DNA from: Flavobacterium zepuense
GTDB taxonomy: Bacteria; Bacteroidota; Bacteroidia; Flavobacteriales; Flavobacteriaceae
Direction of reading: 5' to 3'
DNA: 64,000 bases
Assembly (NCBI RefSeq): GCF_007097145.1
Contig: NZ_VJVZ01000008.1
Span: 1-64,000, forward strand
This document shows, one piece after another, positions 8,358 through 16,778 of this stretch. The position numbers and the translations under genes were made by a program. How positions within the stretch are numbered: position 1 is the stretch's first letter; each line of letters begins with the position of its first letter. The notes beneath the pieces are model-generated. The model was not told the DNA's origin. It saw only the letters and a list, made by a program, of their open reading frames with translations, and made no database searches.

Positions 8358-8396
8358 AAAAACCGCCTGGGTGTCATTTTTACCAAGGCGGTTTTT
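8358..8396. terminator. bidirectional terminator
   Basis: A 10-bp stem AAAAACCGCC / GGCGGTTTTT between the SGNH gene and the convergent ackA, with A and T runs on either side. Confidence 0.8.
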
Positions 8397-8407
8397 TGTA
8401 TTTAATA

Positions 8408-9610
8408 TTACAGCGCGCTGTTAATAAGATTATAGCATTGCTCTGCGATCTCCAGTTCTTCGTTGGTAGGTATTACCAGTATTTTTACTTTAGATTGTGG
8501 CGTATTAATTTCGCGTAAGCCCGGCTTGCGTGTGCTGTTGAGGTTGTTGTCTAATTGTATGCCCAGGTAGTCCATGTCTTCGCAAACCAGCTGGCGTACC
8601 AGGGCATCATTTTCACCCACGCCTGCTGTAAAAATAATGGCATCAAGGCCATTAAGGGCAGCGGTGTAGGAGCCAATGTATTTTTTAATGCGGTAGGCAT
8701 ACAGATGGTATGCCAGTTTAGCATTTTCATCGCCCTCGTTCATGGCTTTGGTAATATCGCGCATATCACTAAAGCCGGTAAGCCCCAGCATACCGCTTTG
8801 TTTGTTTAGCAGGTTGCTTACCTGCTCTATATCATACCCTAATGTATTTATAAGGTAAAATACCACAGTAGGGTCAATATCGCCAGTACGGGTGCCCATT
8901 ATCAGTCCGCTAAGCGGGCCAAAGCCCATGCTCGTATCTATAGATAGCCCGTTTTTAATAGCCGTAATGCTGCATCCATTACCCAGGTGAATTGATATCA
9001 ATTTACTATCGGCTTTGCTTAAATAAGCATTGGCCTGCTCAGATACATATTTGTGGCTGGTGCCGTGAAAGCCATAGCTGCGTATGTTGTGGTCGGTATA
9101 ATACGTGTTTGGCAACGCAAACCTGTAGGCGTGTGCCGGCATGGTTTGATGAAAAGCCGTATCAAACACTGCCACCTGTGCCGCATTTTTAAAGATCTTT
9201 TCGGCTACTTCCACACCCAGGTACCCCGGTGGGTTGTGCAGGGGTGCCAGCTGAAAGGTTTTCTTGAGTTCTTCCTTAACCTCAGGGGTTATTACAGTAG
9301 TGGTAGAAAATGCCTCGCCGCCATGAACAATGCGGTGGCCCACCACGGTAATTTCATCGGTGTTTTTAATAACGCCAAATTCAGGATCGGTAAGCAGCTC
9401 ATTTACTTTATTAAGGCCTGTGGCATGATCCGGAATAGTAAGGGTAAAGGTGTTAGATGTTTCTTTACCGGCAAAGGTTTTATGGGTAATGGTGGCGCCG
9501 TCCTGGCCTATACGCTCTACAAGGCCGGTACAAACAGGCTGTGTAGAGGGCATGGTAAATAACTGGTATTTAATAGAACTGCTGCCGGAATTGATTACAA
9601 AAATATTCAC
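8408..9610 (-). CDS. ackA: acetate kinase
   Basis: Interconverts acetyl phosphate + ADP and acetate + ATP in the cytoplasm. The 400-aa length and all family landmarks fit: MNIFVINSGSSSIKYQLF at the N-terminus (phosphate-binding loop), GHRIVHGGE, DTAFHQTMP, SYGFHGTSHKYV, HLGNGCSITAI, GPLSGLIMGTRTGDIDP and FTAGVGEND near the C-terminus. It lies 20 bases after pta on the same strand, forming the classical pta-ackA overflow/energy operon. The promoter lies before pta. Confidence 0.98.
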   Translation of the reverse strand: MNIFVINSGSSSIKYQLFTMPSTQPVCTGLVERIGQDGATITHKTFAGKETSNTFTLTIPDHATGLNKVNELLTDPEFGVIKNTDEITVVGHRIVHGGEAFSTTTVITPEVKEELKKTFQLAPLHNPPGYLGVEVAEKIFKNAAQVAVFDTAFHQTMPAHAYRFALPNTYYTDHNIRSYGFHGTSHKYVSEQANAYLSKADSKLISIHLGNGCSITAIKNGLSIDTSMGFGPLSGLIMGTRTGDIDPTVVFYLINTLGYDIEQVSNLLNKQSGMLGLTGFSDMRDITKAMNEGDENAKLAYHLYAYRIKKYIGSYTAALNGLDAIIFTAGVGENDALVRQLVCEDMDYLGIQLDNNLNSTRKPGLREINTPQSKVKILVIPTNEELEIAEQCYNLINSAL

Positions 9611-9630
9611 TTAAGATGGGTTTATGGTTT

Positions 9631-11724
9631 TTAATTGTCCTGACACTGTATGGCTGTAATGATAACGGTATTGAAGATGTCATCTACGGTACAGCCGCGG
9701 CTAAGGTCGTTAACGGGTTTATTTAGCCCCTGTAGCATTGGGCCGATGGCAAGGGCGCCGGTTTCACGCTGCACCGCCTTATAGGTATTGTTACCGGTAT
9801 TAAGGTCGGGGAAGATAAGCACGCTGGCCTGCCCCGCCACTTCAGATCCCGGTAGTTTGCTGCTGCCCACCACGGGGTCTACGGCGGCATCATATTGTAT
9901 AGGGCCTTCTACCTTTAAGTCGGGGCGTTTTTGCTTAACGATCTCCGTAGCACGGCGCACTTTCTCTACGTCCGCCCCTTCACCCGAAGTGCCCGACGAG
10001 TACGAAAGCATGGCCACCCTTGGCTCTATGCCAAAGCGCTCGCTGCTCTCTGCAGATGATATGGCAATCTCCGCTAGTTGCTCTGCGGTAGGGTTGGGGT
10101 TAACGGCGCAGTCGCCAAAAATGCAGACCCTATCGGGCAGGCACATAAAAAATATGGATGATACTACCGATATGCCCGGTTTGGTCTTAATAAACTGCAA
10201 CGCAGGCCTTATAGTATGCTGGGTGGTATGCACCGCGCCCGACACCATACCGTCGGCGTGGCCTTTGTACACCATCATAGTGCCAAAGTACGATACATCG
10301 GTCATGAGGTCGCGCGCCATTTCCATGTTTACGTTCTTGGTTTTGCGCAGCTCATAAAGCGTTTCCACATAGTCGTTATAATACACGTCATCTGCCGGAT
10401 TGATGATACGCACGGCAGCAGGATCTAAATCTATGCCCAAACGGTTTGTTATCGTGGTAATCTCGGTAACGTCGCCCAGTAGGGTAAGGTTCACGATACC
10501 CTGGCTCACAAGCCTTGCGGCCGCCTTAAGGATGCGCTCGTCTTTACCCTCAGGCAGTACAATGTGTTTTTTAGAACTTTTAGCCCACTCGGTAAGCTGG
10601 TACTGAAACATGCGCGGCGTAATACCCGATTGCTTGGAGGTTACAATGCGTTTATCCAGTTCGGCAGTGTTAATGCAGCGGTTAAAGGTATCTATGGCAA
10701 GCTGAATTTTCTTGGTATTATCAGGGGTTATCTTAGAGCGTATGGCACCAACCTCGTTACTGGTCTGGAAAGTTCCTGCCTCCACCGCAATAATGGGCAT
10801 GATGTTCTGCAAGCCGTTAATAAGCTTTGTTATGGGTTCTTCGGGCTCATAACCTGCGGTTAGTATAATGCCCGCTACTTTAGGATAATTGGTAGATAAA
10901 TTAGCCTGCAATGCGCTTATGATGATGTCACCACGGTCGCCGGGGGTTATGATAACTACATTTTCTTTAATGTAATTTAAAAAGTTGGGCACCTGCATAG
11001 CGCCGGTAACAAAGTTATCGGCTTGGTTATCCAGCTGGTCTTCGCCAAAAAGCAGTTTACCGTTTAGCTTGTTAAAGATTTCCCTCATGGTAGGGTTTTG
11101 CAGGCTGCGGTCTTCGGGTATAATTGCCAGCAGTACATCCGGCGGAAGCTGCTGTTTTAAAAGGTCTTCCACATCCTTAACGCTTTCGTGCTTAACGCGG
11201 TTGGCTACAACGGCAAGCACCTGTATTTCGCGGGCATCAAAGTTGTGCATGGCCGTTAAGGCGCCGTTTACCACCTGTGCAGTAGACTTTCCTTCGCCCG
11301 ATATCACAATAATGGCCGGGGCACGCAGGTTCTTGGCTATCTGTACATTAATTTCAAACTCAAAGGCCGATCCTTCGCCCAAATAATCGGTACCCTCTAC
11401 AATCGTAAAATCATAATTGTTTTCCAGGTACTTAAACTTTCGGATGATGGTATCGATAATCTCGCCCTGGCTTTCGGTTTCCATTTGCTGCATGGCCTGT
11501 TGCCACGTAAAGGCATAGGTATCCTCATACGTCATGGGCAGGGCAAAGTGCTTTAAGATAGCATCTATATGGTTGTCTTTTTTTTCGAACTGGTTATTGG
11601 TAATGATGGGCTTGTAGTAACCTATTTTCTGGGCTTTACCCAATAACATATTTACCAGCCCGATAGAAACAATGGATTTACCACTGTGCGCTTCGGTACT
11701 GGCTATAAAAACGGTCTTTATCAT
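9631..11724 (-). CDS. pta: phosphate acetyltransferase (long form)
   Basis: Transfers the acetyl group of acetyl-CoA to phosphate, giving acetyl phosphate for AckA. At 697 aa this is the long, multi-domain form. It has an N-terminal P-loop BioD-like domain (MIKTVFIASTEAHSGKSIVSIGL), a central DRTGG-type regulatory domain (about 215-335; ITPGDRGDIIISAL is visible) and the C-terminal PTA catalytic domain (about 370-690; SSKKHIVLPEGKDERILKAA, SGAVHTTQHTIRPALQ, SYSSGTSGEGADVEKVRRA). The N-terminal region of long Pta is regulatory in characterised homologues. It is the first gene of the pta-ackA operon, with a -7 box 28 nt upstream. Confidence 0.97.
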   Translation of the reverse strand: MIKTVFIASTEAHSGKSIVSIGLVNMLLGKAQKIGYYKPIITNNQFEKKDNHIDAILKHFALPMTYEDTYAFTWQQAMQQMETESQGEIIDTIIRKFKYLENNYDFTIVEGTDYLGEGSAFEFEINVQIAKNLRAPAIIVISGEGKSTAQVVNGALTAMHNFDAREIQVLAVVANRVKHESVKDVEDLLKQQLPPDVLLAIIPEDRSLQNPTMREIFNKLNGKLLFGEDQLDNQADNFVTGAMQVPNFLNYIKENVVIITPGDRGDIIISALQANLSTNYPKVAGIILTAGYEPEEPITKLINGLQNIMPIIAVEAGTFQTSNEVGAIRSKITPDNTKKIQLAIDTFNRCINTAELDKRIVTSKQSGITPRMFQYQLTEWAKSSKKHIVLPEGKDERILKAAARLVSQGIVNLTLLGDVTEITTITNRLGIDLDPAAVRIINPADDVYYNDYVETLYELRKTKNVNMEMARDLMTDVSYFGTMMVYKGHADGMVSGAVHTTQHTIRPALQFIKTKPGISVVSSIFFMCLPDRVCIFGDCAVNPNPTAEQLAEIAISSAESSERFGIEPRVAMLSYSSGTSGEGADVEKVRRATEIVKQKRPDLKVEGPIQYDAAVDPVVGSSKLPGSEVAGQASVLIFPDLNTGNNTYKAVQRETGALAIGPMLQGLNKPVNDLSRGCTVDDIFNTVIITAIQCQDN

Positions 11725-11752
11725 CAGGTGTATTTTATGCGGAGTTGTGTAA

Positions 11753-11760
11753 CAAAATTA
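11753..11760 (-). promoter_or_regulatory. TAnnTTTG box for pta-ackA
   Basis: TAATTTTG on the minus strand is an exact consensus match. The predicted 5' leader is about 20-25 nt. Confidence 0.6.
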
Positions 11761-11844
11761 GGCATAAAATTAATGGGGAGGGGTTAAAATGTATAGGAAG
11801 TTAGCAAAAAGTGCAGTCACTTGAGCGGGATATATAGATATAAA

Positions 11845-11877
11845 AATAACCCACAGCTTATAAAGCTGCGGGTTATT
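11845..11877 (-). terminator. terminator of the beta-helix gene
   Basis: A 15-bp stem with one A-C mismatch (AATAACCC...CAGCTT / AAGCTG...GGGTTATT) and a 3-nt loop, 20 nt past the stop at 11897. On the minus strand the right arm runs into a T-rich tail. Confidence 0.75.
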
Positions 11878-11896
11878 AAAAGTATAATTTTTGGTA

Positions 11897-13069
11897 TTAG
11901 TTTACAACCAGCCTGCCTGTTGCCATACCCGCTGTATACCGAACTTTATACAGGTATAAGCCTTTGCTTAACGATGAAATATCAATTTGAGCATTTCCTT
12001 GCTTTTCAACAAATAAAATTGATTGCCCCGAAAGCGAAAATAGTTCAAAAGTGTACGCACCGGCATTTATACCCATATCTAAAGAAACAAACTGAGATGC
12101 CGGATTAGGAAACACTTTTAAGGCAAGGTTTTGGCTAACATCTGCAAGCCCGGCTGTTAATGGCTGGCATTCCCATACTACATTAGCCCCGCCGTTACCG
12201 CTGTAGTTGTTAAGGTCTATAGTGGTATTGGTTACGGCAAACTGGCAGTTCCTAATGTGCACGCCATCCTGGGCGCTGTTGTTTATTGTGTTGTGGGTAA
12301 TGATACAGCCATCTTCGCCGCCCACATTGTTTTGGAAAGTAATACCGTGCAGGTTATGCGTATCGTTAATAGTACAGTACTGTATATCGGCACCGTTTAC
12401 ATCATCAATACCTATACCGCCCACGCCACGGTTGCTTACGTTATTTTCGTTGAACAGCGAGTTGCGTACAATACAGTTATCGCTACCAAGGTCAATCGTA
12501 AGGCCTTCACCATGATTTAAAAAGCAATCGGCTGAGGTTATTGATGTTTCCGGGCTGTTGTTTTGAGAGATACCCACCCAGCTGTTGTGGTGCGATGTAA
12601 TACTGGTAAGTTCGGTATGTGCAGCGCCGTCAAGCAAAATGCCCGACCTCCAGCTTCCCGGGCCGTTAGCGCTGTTGTTGCCGCAATCAGATACGTTTAT
12701 GTTTATAAGATGGTTGTTATCTGAAAATACCATGATACCGGGCCCGCCCTGATCTTGGCCCAAAAGCCTGAAGTCGCGCAATGTGCAGCCGTTTACACCA
12801 TCCTGTATTACAAAAGCGGCAACATCGGTACTGGCACCGTTTGTCTTTTGGATAATTGTAGCCAACCCTACACCCTGAATGGTAATGGCTTTATTGAGCG
12901 TAACGGTAGACGATATATAGTACGTTCCCGCCTGCAGGTTTAGGGTTGCACCGGGGCTGGCGCTGTTAATGGCGGCCTGTAGGTTATTGGTTCCCGGGGG
13001 CACGTTAACTGCAAAGGCAGTAAAGGCACTAAGGCATAAGAGTAACGTTAAAATAGTAAGTTTTTTCAT
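11897..13069 (-). CDS. secreted right-handed beta-helix protein with T9SS sorting domain
   Basis: A 390-aa exported protein. It has a signal peptide (1-20, ending AFA), a pectate-lyase-like parallel beta-helix (about 25-300) opening with TNNLQAAINSASPGATLNLQAGTYY and made of repeated NNxxIxxxxxxN turns, and a T9SS type A sorting domain (about 318-390, VFPNPASQFVSLD... ending ATGRLVVN). Proteins of this shape are usually polysaccharide lyases, epimerases or surface binding proteins; no catalytic site could be identified. It is monocistronic, with its own -7 box (13140-13147) and terminator. Confidence 0.85.
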   Translation of the reverse strand: MKKLTILTLLLCLSAFTAFAVNVPPGTNNLQAAINSASPGATLNLQAGTYYISSTVTLNKAITIQGVGLATIIQKTNGASTDVAAFVIQDGVNGCTLRDFRLLGQDQGGPGIMVFSDNNHLININVSDCGNNSANGPGSWRSGILLDGAAHTELTSITSHHNSWVGISQNNSPETSITSADCFLNHGEGLTIDLGSDNCIVRNSLFNENNVSNRGVGGIGIDDVNGADIQYCTINDTHNLHGITFQNNVGGEDGCIITHNTINNSAQDGVHIRNCQFAVTNTTIDLNNYSGNGGANVVWECQPLTAGLADVSQNLALKVFPNPASQFVSLDMGINAGAYTFELFSLSGQSILFVEKQGNAQIDISSLSKGLYLYKVRYTAGMATGRLVVN

Positions 13070-13139
13070 CCGATTCGTAATTTAAATTAGTTTGATTTGT
13101 TTTTTGCTGCGCTGTCATTTTTAGCAACTACAACGTTTT

Positions 13140-13147
13140 CAAAATTA
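13140..13147 (-). promoter_or_regulatory. TAnnTTTG box for the beta-helix gene
   Basis: TAATTTTG on the minus strand is an exact match, 70 nt upstream of the ATG at 13069; the leader would be about 64 nt. Confidence 0.5.
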
Positions 13148-13276
13148 AATTGATTTAGAATCGGGTGGTGGTTAATACGTTTCAAATTTTATACAAAACG
13201 TGTCGATTGGTCTTCCTTTGATTGAAAGGAATAGTATGAACGGTTTCGTTGAAAATTGAAATTAGGTAGGGGTAGG

Positions 13277-13945
13277 CTACTCTTTAAGGAGTTTCTCTGC
13301 GTCTTTAGGTTTTAATAGGGTAAGCTTCATCCAAACGGGCGAATCTGGATTACCGTTCTTATCTACTTTAACAGCGGTAATTTTATCGATAAGGTCGATT
13401 CCCTTTACAATTTCGCCAAAAATGGTATAATGCTGGTCAAGGTGCGGGGTGCCGCCAACTTCCTGATAGGTTTTGCGTTGCTCGTCGGTAAAATTGATCT
13501 TATATTTATTGGCAATAGTGTCTAATTTTCCTGAGGTACGGGGAGTACCATCCACGATATAAAATTGCGTAGCGAATGAGGATTGCTCAGGGTTATCATC
13601 ACGGCCCATAGCCACCACGCCACGTTTGTGGTACAGTTTAGTGTTAAACTCCGGCGCAAGCCATTTTTGCTCTGGCTTAAGCACGTGTGGCTTTTCATAA
13701 AGGGAGTCGGCATCGCCACCCTGTATCACAAAATTTTTAAGTATACGGTTAAAAGTAGTAGCGTTAAAATAGCCACTTTTAACCAGCTTTATAAAGTTAT
13801 CGCGGTGCACGGGTGTTTCGTTATACAGTTTAATAACACACCAGCCTTGTGGTGTTTCAAGCTTTACATATTGGTTGGTTTTTTGGGCAGCAGCGTTTAT
13901 CCAAAACAGCAATATACCGGCTAAAAGCAATAGTGATTTTCTCAT
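13277..13945 (-). CDS. periplasmic cyclophilin-type peptidyl-prolyl isomerase
   Basis: A 222-aa exported PPIase that would speed cis-trans proline isomerisation during folding of envelope proteins. It has a signal peptide (1-20, ending NAAAQ). Cyclophilin landmarks follow in order: FNRILKNFVIQGGD (containing the catalytic-Arg segment), GVVAMGRDDNPEQSSFATQFYI and YTIFGEIVKGIDLIDKI. An insertion around GKLDTIANKYKINFTDEQRKTYQ is typical of the Bacteroidetes subgroup. The gene stands alone. Its perfect -7 box ends only 5 nt before the ATG, implying a leaderless or nearly leaderless mRNA. Confidence 0.93.
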   Translation of the reverse strand: MRKSLLLLAGILLFWINAAAQKTNQYVKLETPQGWCVIKLYNETPVHRDNFIKLVKSGYFNATTFNRILKNFVIQGGDADSLYEKPHVLKPEQKWLAPEFNTKLYHKRGVVAMGRDDNPEQSSFATQFYIVDGTPRTSGKLDTIANKYKINFTDEQRKTYQEVGGTPHLDQHYTIFGEIVKGIDLIDKITAVKVDKNGNPDSPVWMKLTLLKPKDAEKLLKE

Positions 13946-13950
13946 AACAG

Positions 13951-13958
13951 CAAATTTA
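13951..13958 (-). promoter_or_regulatory. TAnnTTTG box abutting the cyclophilin start
   Basis: TAAATTTG on the minus strand is an exact match with only 5 nt between the box and the ATG at 13945. Confidence 0.5.
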
Positions 13959-14046
13959 GGAAAAGCGGTGGATTATTACTCATTATAAAATAACAATCCC
14001 TCCTGCCTGCGCAAAAGGGATTATAAAAAGTACGATCAACAACAGT

Positions 14047-14841
14047 TTAAACAACAGGAAAGTTACCGCCATCTATTGCATAATTAGCCCCCGTAATATA
14101 TGATGCCCTTGGCGATACAAGAAAGCGTACTAACGCCGCGGTTTCTTCGGGCTCTGCCATTCTTCCAAGCGGTATTCCGCCCACCCTGGCCATCAGGTTT
14201 TGTGTCATCTCCTCCATAGTAATACCGGCTTTATTAGCAAGGTCTTCTAAAAATGCCGACATAGCCTCAGTTTTATTCAATCCCGGAGAAACCGTAATTA
14301 CGCGTACGCCATGTTGCGAGACTTCGCTTGCAAGGCTTTTGCTATAGGCATTTAGTGCTGCCTTAGCCGCGCTGTAAGCCATTGTGGCTTCCCAAAGAGG
14401 AAACATACCACTTGTAGATGATACGTGAATAATTACGCCGGCTTTTTGTGCTAACATATTTGGCAGCAAAGCCCTGTCTAACCGTACCGATGATAATAAA
14501 TTTACCTGAAGTGCCTCGTCCCAATGTTCGTCGGTTAAGGTGCTAAATCCTCCACCCGGTAAGGTATTTGCACCCATATTATTAATAAGGATATCTATCC
14601 TGCCAAATTTTTCGGTTATTTCATTAGCTAACTTCGTAATGATTTCAGTTTGAGAAAGATCGGCCGCTATAAAGTTATGCGCCTTATTTACATCTTTTGG
14701 GAGATTTCTTGCGGTTATTATTACCGTAGCTCCTGCCTGAGACAGGCTCTCGGCAATTGCTTTGCCAATACCTTTGGTTCCGCCTGTTACAAGGGCTATT
14801 TTACCCTGAAGTTCAGTGTTATAATCAAGATTGTTTTCCAT
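14047..14841 (-). CDS. short-chain dehydrogenase/reductase (SDR)
   Basis: A 264-aa NAD(P)-dependent oxidoreductase of the classical SDR family. The cofactor motif is TGGTKGIG (19-26), NNMGA is at about 87-91, the catalytic Ser is in VSSTSG (140-145), and YSAAK places Tyr156 and Lys160. The C-terminus ITGANYAIDGG matches the FabG-like branch. It is divergent from an HxlR-type regulator across 130 nt, a common arrangement in which the regulator controls the SDR. The substrate is unknown. Confidence 0.93.
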   Translation of the reverse strand: MENNLDYNTELQGKIALVTGGTKGIGKAIAESLSQAGATVIITARNLPKDVNKAHNFIAADLSQTEIITKLANEITEKFGRIDILINNMGANTLPGGGFSTLTDEHWDEALQVNLLSSVRLDRALLPNMLAQKAGVIIHVSSTSGMFPLWEATMAYSAAKAALNAYSKSLASEVSQHGVRVITVSPGLNKTEAMSAFLEDLANKAGITMEEMTQNLMARVGGIPLGRMAEPEETAALVRFLVSPRASYITGANYAIDGGNFPVV

Positions 14842-14921
14842 TTTATCTAATTTTAATTACTTTTGTTTCACAAAGAAACTAAAGTAAATTAAGGTGCACC
14901 ACACGTCCTCCTAAATGCGTG

Positions 14922-14969
14922 GTTACAAAAGAGTAACTAATGGCAAAAAAGTGGTAACATAAACGTAAC
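14922..14969. promoter_or_regulatory. phased GTAAC half-sites, probable HxlR operator
   Basis: GTTAC at 14922-14926 and GTAAC at 14933-14937, 14954-14958 and 14965-14969. The first pair is a perfect inverted repeat (N6 spacer); the second pair is a direct repeat with the same spacer. Offsets of 11, 21 and 11 bp put all four on one DNA face, directly before the HxlR start at 14972. Confidence 0.5.
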
Positions 14970-14971
14970 CA

Positions 14972-15349
14972 ATGAGAAAATACCAAAATAACCCGTTTGA
15001 CTGTGCTGTAGTGCGCACTGTAAATTATATAGGTGGTAAGTGGAAACCCATTATCTTAATAAGGCTGATAAGCGGCAACGTTCGCTTTGGCAGGCTAACG
15101 GTACAAATACCGGATATTTCGCGTAAAATTTTAACCCAGCAGCTTAGGGAGCTGGAAGAGGATGGCTTGATTGTGCGGTATGAATATAAAGAAAAACCAC
15201 CCAGGGTAGAGTACGAGCTTAGTGAAAGGGGCAAGACCCTTATACCGGTTTTAAAGGCTATGTATGACTGGGGCGTACAGATTGAAGATCCGCAAACGCG
15301 CGGCACGTGGGATCCTGTTATTCCTGAAAAAGCAACCATAACCCTATAA
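14972..15349 (+). CDS. HxlR-family transcriptional regulator
   Basis: A 125-aa winged-helix regulator. The HxlR signature is clear: DCAVVRTVNYIGGKWKPIILIRLISGNVRFGRL, then ISRKILTQQLRELEEDGLIVRYEYKEKPPRVEYELSERGKTLIPVL. Family members sense electrophiles, aldehydes or quinones, often with a Cys near the N-terminus; Cys11 (FDCAVV) is in that position. The gene is divergent from the SDR and preceded by four phased GTAAC half-sites that probably form its binding site, so it likely controls itself and the SDR. Confidence 0.92.
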   Translation: MRKYQNNPFDCAVVRTVNYIGGKWKPIILIRLISGNVRFGRLTVQIPDISRKILTQQLRELEEDGLIVRYEYKEKPPRVEYELSERGKTLIPVLKAMYDWGVQIEDPQTRGTWDPVIPEKATITL

Positions 15350-15351
15350 AA

Positions 15352-15377
15352 AAAGCCGGACAATACTGTTCGGCTTT
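15352..15377. terminator. bidirectional terminator between hxlR-type gene and carbonic anhydrase
   Basis: An 11-bp stem with one G-T wobble (AAAGCCGGACA / TGTTCGGCTTT), 4-nt loop, flanked by A and T runs. Confidence 0.75.
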
Positions 15378-15395
15378 AAATTAGTAATGTGCTGA

Positions 15396-16028
15396 TTAAT
15401 CAGCATCAATACGGTAAATCTCGGCTATTTCTGCATTTATTTTTTCAAAGTCAATTTTAAGGTCAACTAAGGTACCTGTGTGTATGTCAAAAATCCAGCC
15501 GTGTACGGTAAGGCCGCGCTGTATAATGGCTTTTTGTACTTCGGCAGTTTTAATGACATTTATACACTGCTCCTGCACATTAAGTTCTACAAGCCTGTTA
15601 TAGCGGTCGTTGTCATTCTCAATCGTTGCAAGTTCTGCGCTGTGTATACGGTAAACATCTCTAATGTTACGCAGCCACGGGTTAAGTATACCCAGGTCGG
15701 CCTGTTCCATAGCTGCCTTAACACCGCCACAATTGTAATGGCCGCAAACTACCACATGGTTTACCTTAAGGTGGGCTACAGCATAGTTTATAACCGACAT
15801 CACATTCAGGTCGGTATTAGGTACCATATTGGCAATATTACGGTGTACAAAGGCCTCGCCGGGCTGTATGCCCATAAGGTCTTCTGCGGTAACACGGCTG
15901 TCTGAACAACCTATGTATAAGATTTCAGGAGCCTGCCCTTCAGATAGTTTGGTGAAATAATCGTTGTCAAGCTCAAGGCGTTTATCTATCCACCCTTTAT
16001 TGTTTATAAAGACCTGTTTAATATCCAT
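15396..16028 (-). CDS. can: beta-class carbonic anhydrase
   Basis: Interconverts CO2 and bicarbonate in the cytoplasm. Counted from Met at 16028 it is 210 aa, and the zinc ligands are intact: Cys41 and Asp43 in IGCSDSRV, and His97 and Cys100 in VCGHYNCGG. I prefer this start over the in-frame ATG at 16058. The protein then begins MDIKQVFINN, like E. coli Can, and a perfect TAnnTTTG box occupies 16056-16063, so the longer start would lie inside the promoter. The gene is monocistronic. The symbol is assigned by family, not by a test of orthology. Confidence 0.95.
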   Translation of the reverse strand: MDIKQVFINNKGWIDKRLELDNDYFTKLSEGQAPEILYIGCSDSRVTAEDLMGIQPGEAFVHRNIANMVPNTDLNVMSVINYAVAHLKVNHVVVCGHYNCGGVKAAMEQADLGILNPWLRNIRDVYRIHSAELATIENDNDRYNRLVELNVQEQCINVIKTAEVQKAIIQRGLTVHGWIFDIHTGTLVDLKIDFEKINAEIAEIYRIDAD

Positions 16029-16055
16029 TGCAATGTGATTTTGTAAGTTGTTATT

Positions 16056-16063
16056 CAAAAATA
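16056..16063 (-). promoter_or_regulatory. TAnnTTTG box for carbonic anhydrase
   Basis: TATTTTTG on the minus strand is an exact match, 27 nt before the ATG at 16028. It decides the start codon of the carbonic anhydrase. Confidence 0.6.
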
Positions 16064-16154
16064 CGAATTACATTTTTTTTGGACTACAATAAATTAAGAT
16101 TATAAGAAAAATTAGTAATCTTTAACTATTGTTTAGGCTAAAATGTAACGAACA

Positions 16155-16778
16155 TTAATTGTTGTACCCTATTGAAATATTTTTATTCCAAAGTTTGATG
16201 GCATATTCTTCAAAAACTTTGGGCGCTTGCTTAAAGGGCTCATCAAAAGTATATTCGCCACCTTCGTATTTGGTTTCGCTAACCCGTACTTTGGTAGTGC
16301 CACGCATGGCATATTTTTTAGTGCCTTCGTAAAGTATAACTTTCATGGCTATAGGGCTGGGGTCGCCGTGACAGCCGGTGTTATACATAAGCCAAACTTC
16401 GGCTGTGCCATTTTTATCAAGGTCGGTTAGGGCAAAGGTATTTTTTACAAAATTGGCTTCGAGGTCTACAGGGCATTCTTTAGAAAAGTCATACATTTTC
16501 CATTGCTGTTTCCAAGAGCCATCAACTAAAACATAGCAATAGGCAAACAATTCGGCATCCCTATACGATTCATCGTCTTCGGCCTTGCTGGGGTATTCAC
16601 CGGTTTCGGTGGTAACCACTATAGTTTTACCGTGGCTATCTTTAAACTTTACAGCATTGATTATTTTTCCCTGGTACGTAATACTTTGTGGAAGTGTAGC
16701 CTTGGTTAGCGGCGTGGTCTTTACCTGCGCAAAGCAACTGACCGATAGAAATAATAGTATGACGTTTACTAATTTCAT
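16155..16778 (-). CDS. secreted hypothetical protein with a DLDKNG-type motif
   Basis: A 207-aa exported protein. Residues 1-17 form a signal peptide ending CFAQ. The middle carries FALTDLDKNGTAEVWLMYNTGCHGD, which resembles the calcium-binding-like turn of FG-GAP/VCBS-type repeats, but only one copy is present. A similar protein family in Flavobacteriaceae is annotated as a surface polysaccharide biosynthesis-associated protein (M949_RS01915 type); I recall this only loosely and give it low weight. Its ATG overlaps the mutB stop (TAATG), so it is translationally coupled to the methylmalonyl-CoA mutase operon, although nothing in it suggests a role there. Confidence 0.7.
   Translation of the reverse strand: MKLVNVILLFLSVSCFAQVKTTPLTKATLPQSITYQGKIINAVKFKDSHGKTIVVTTETGEYPSKAEDDESYRDAELFAYCYVLVDGSWKQQWKMYDFSKECPVDLEANFVKNTFALTDLDKNGTAEVWLMYNTGCHGDPSPIAMKVILYEGTKKYAMRGTTKVRVSETKYEGGEYTFDEPFKQAPKVFEEYAIKLWNKNISIGYNN

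Noticed and set aside
8239..8424. 61-codon plus-strand frame after the SGNH gene
   Set aside because: It runs through the bidirectional terminator and into the end of ackA; no homology, signal or promoter.
9053..9562. 169-codon frame antisense to ackA, and similar long antisense frames within pta, prfC and aconitase
   Set aside because: They are opposite strongly conserved genes and show biased composition typical of shadow frames.
16029..16058. Upstream start for carbonic anhydrase
   Set aside because: It overlaps a perfect TAnnTTTG box, and the shorter protein matches known family N-termini.
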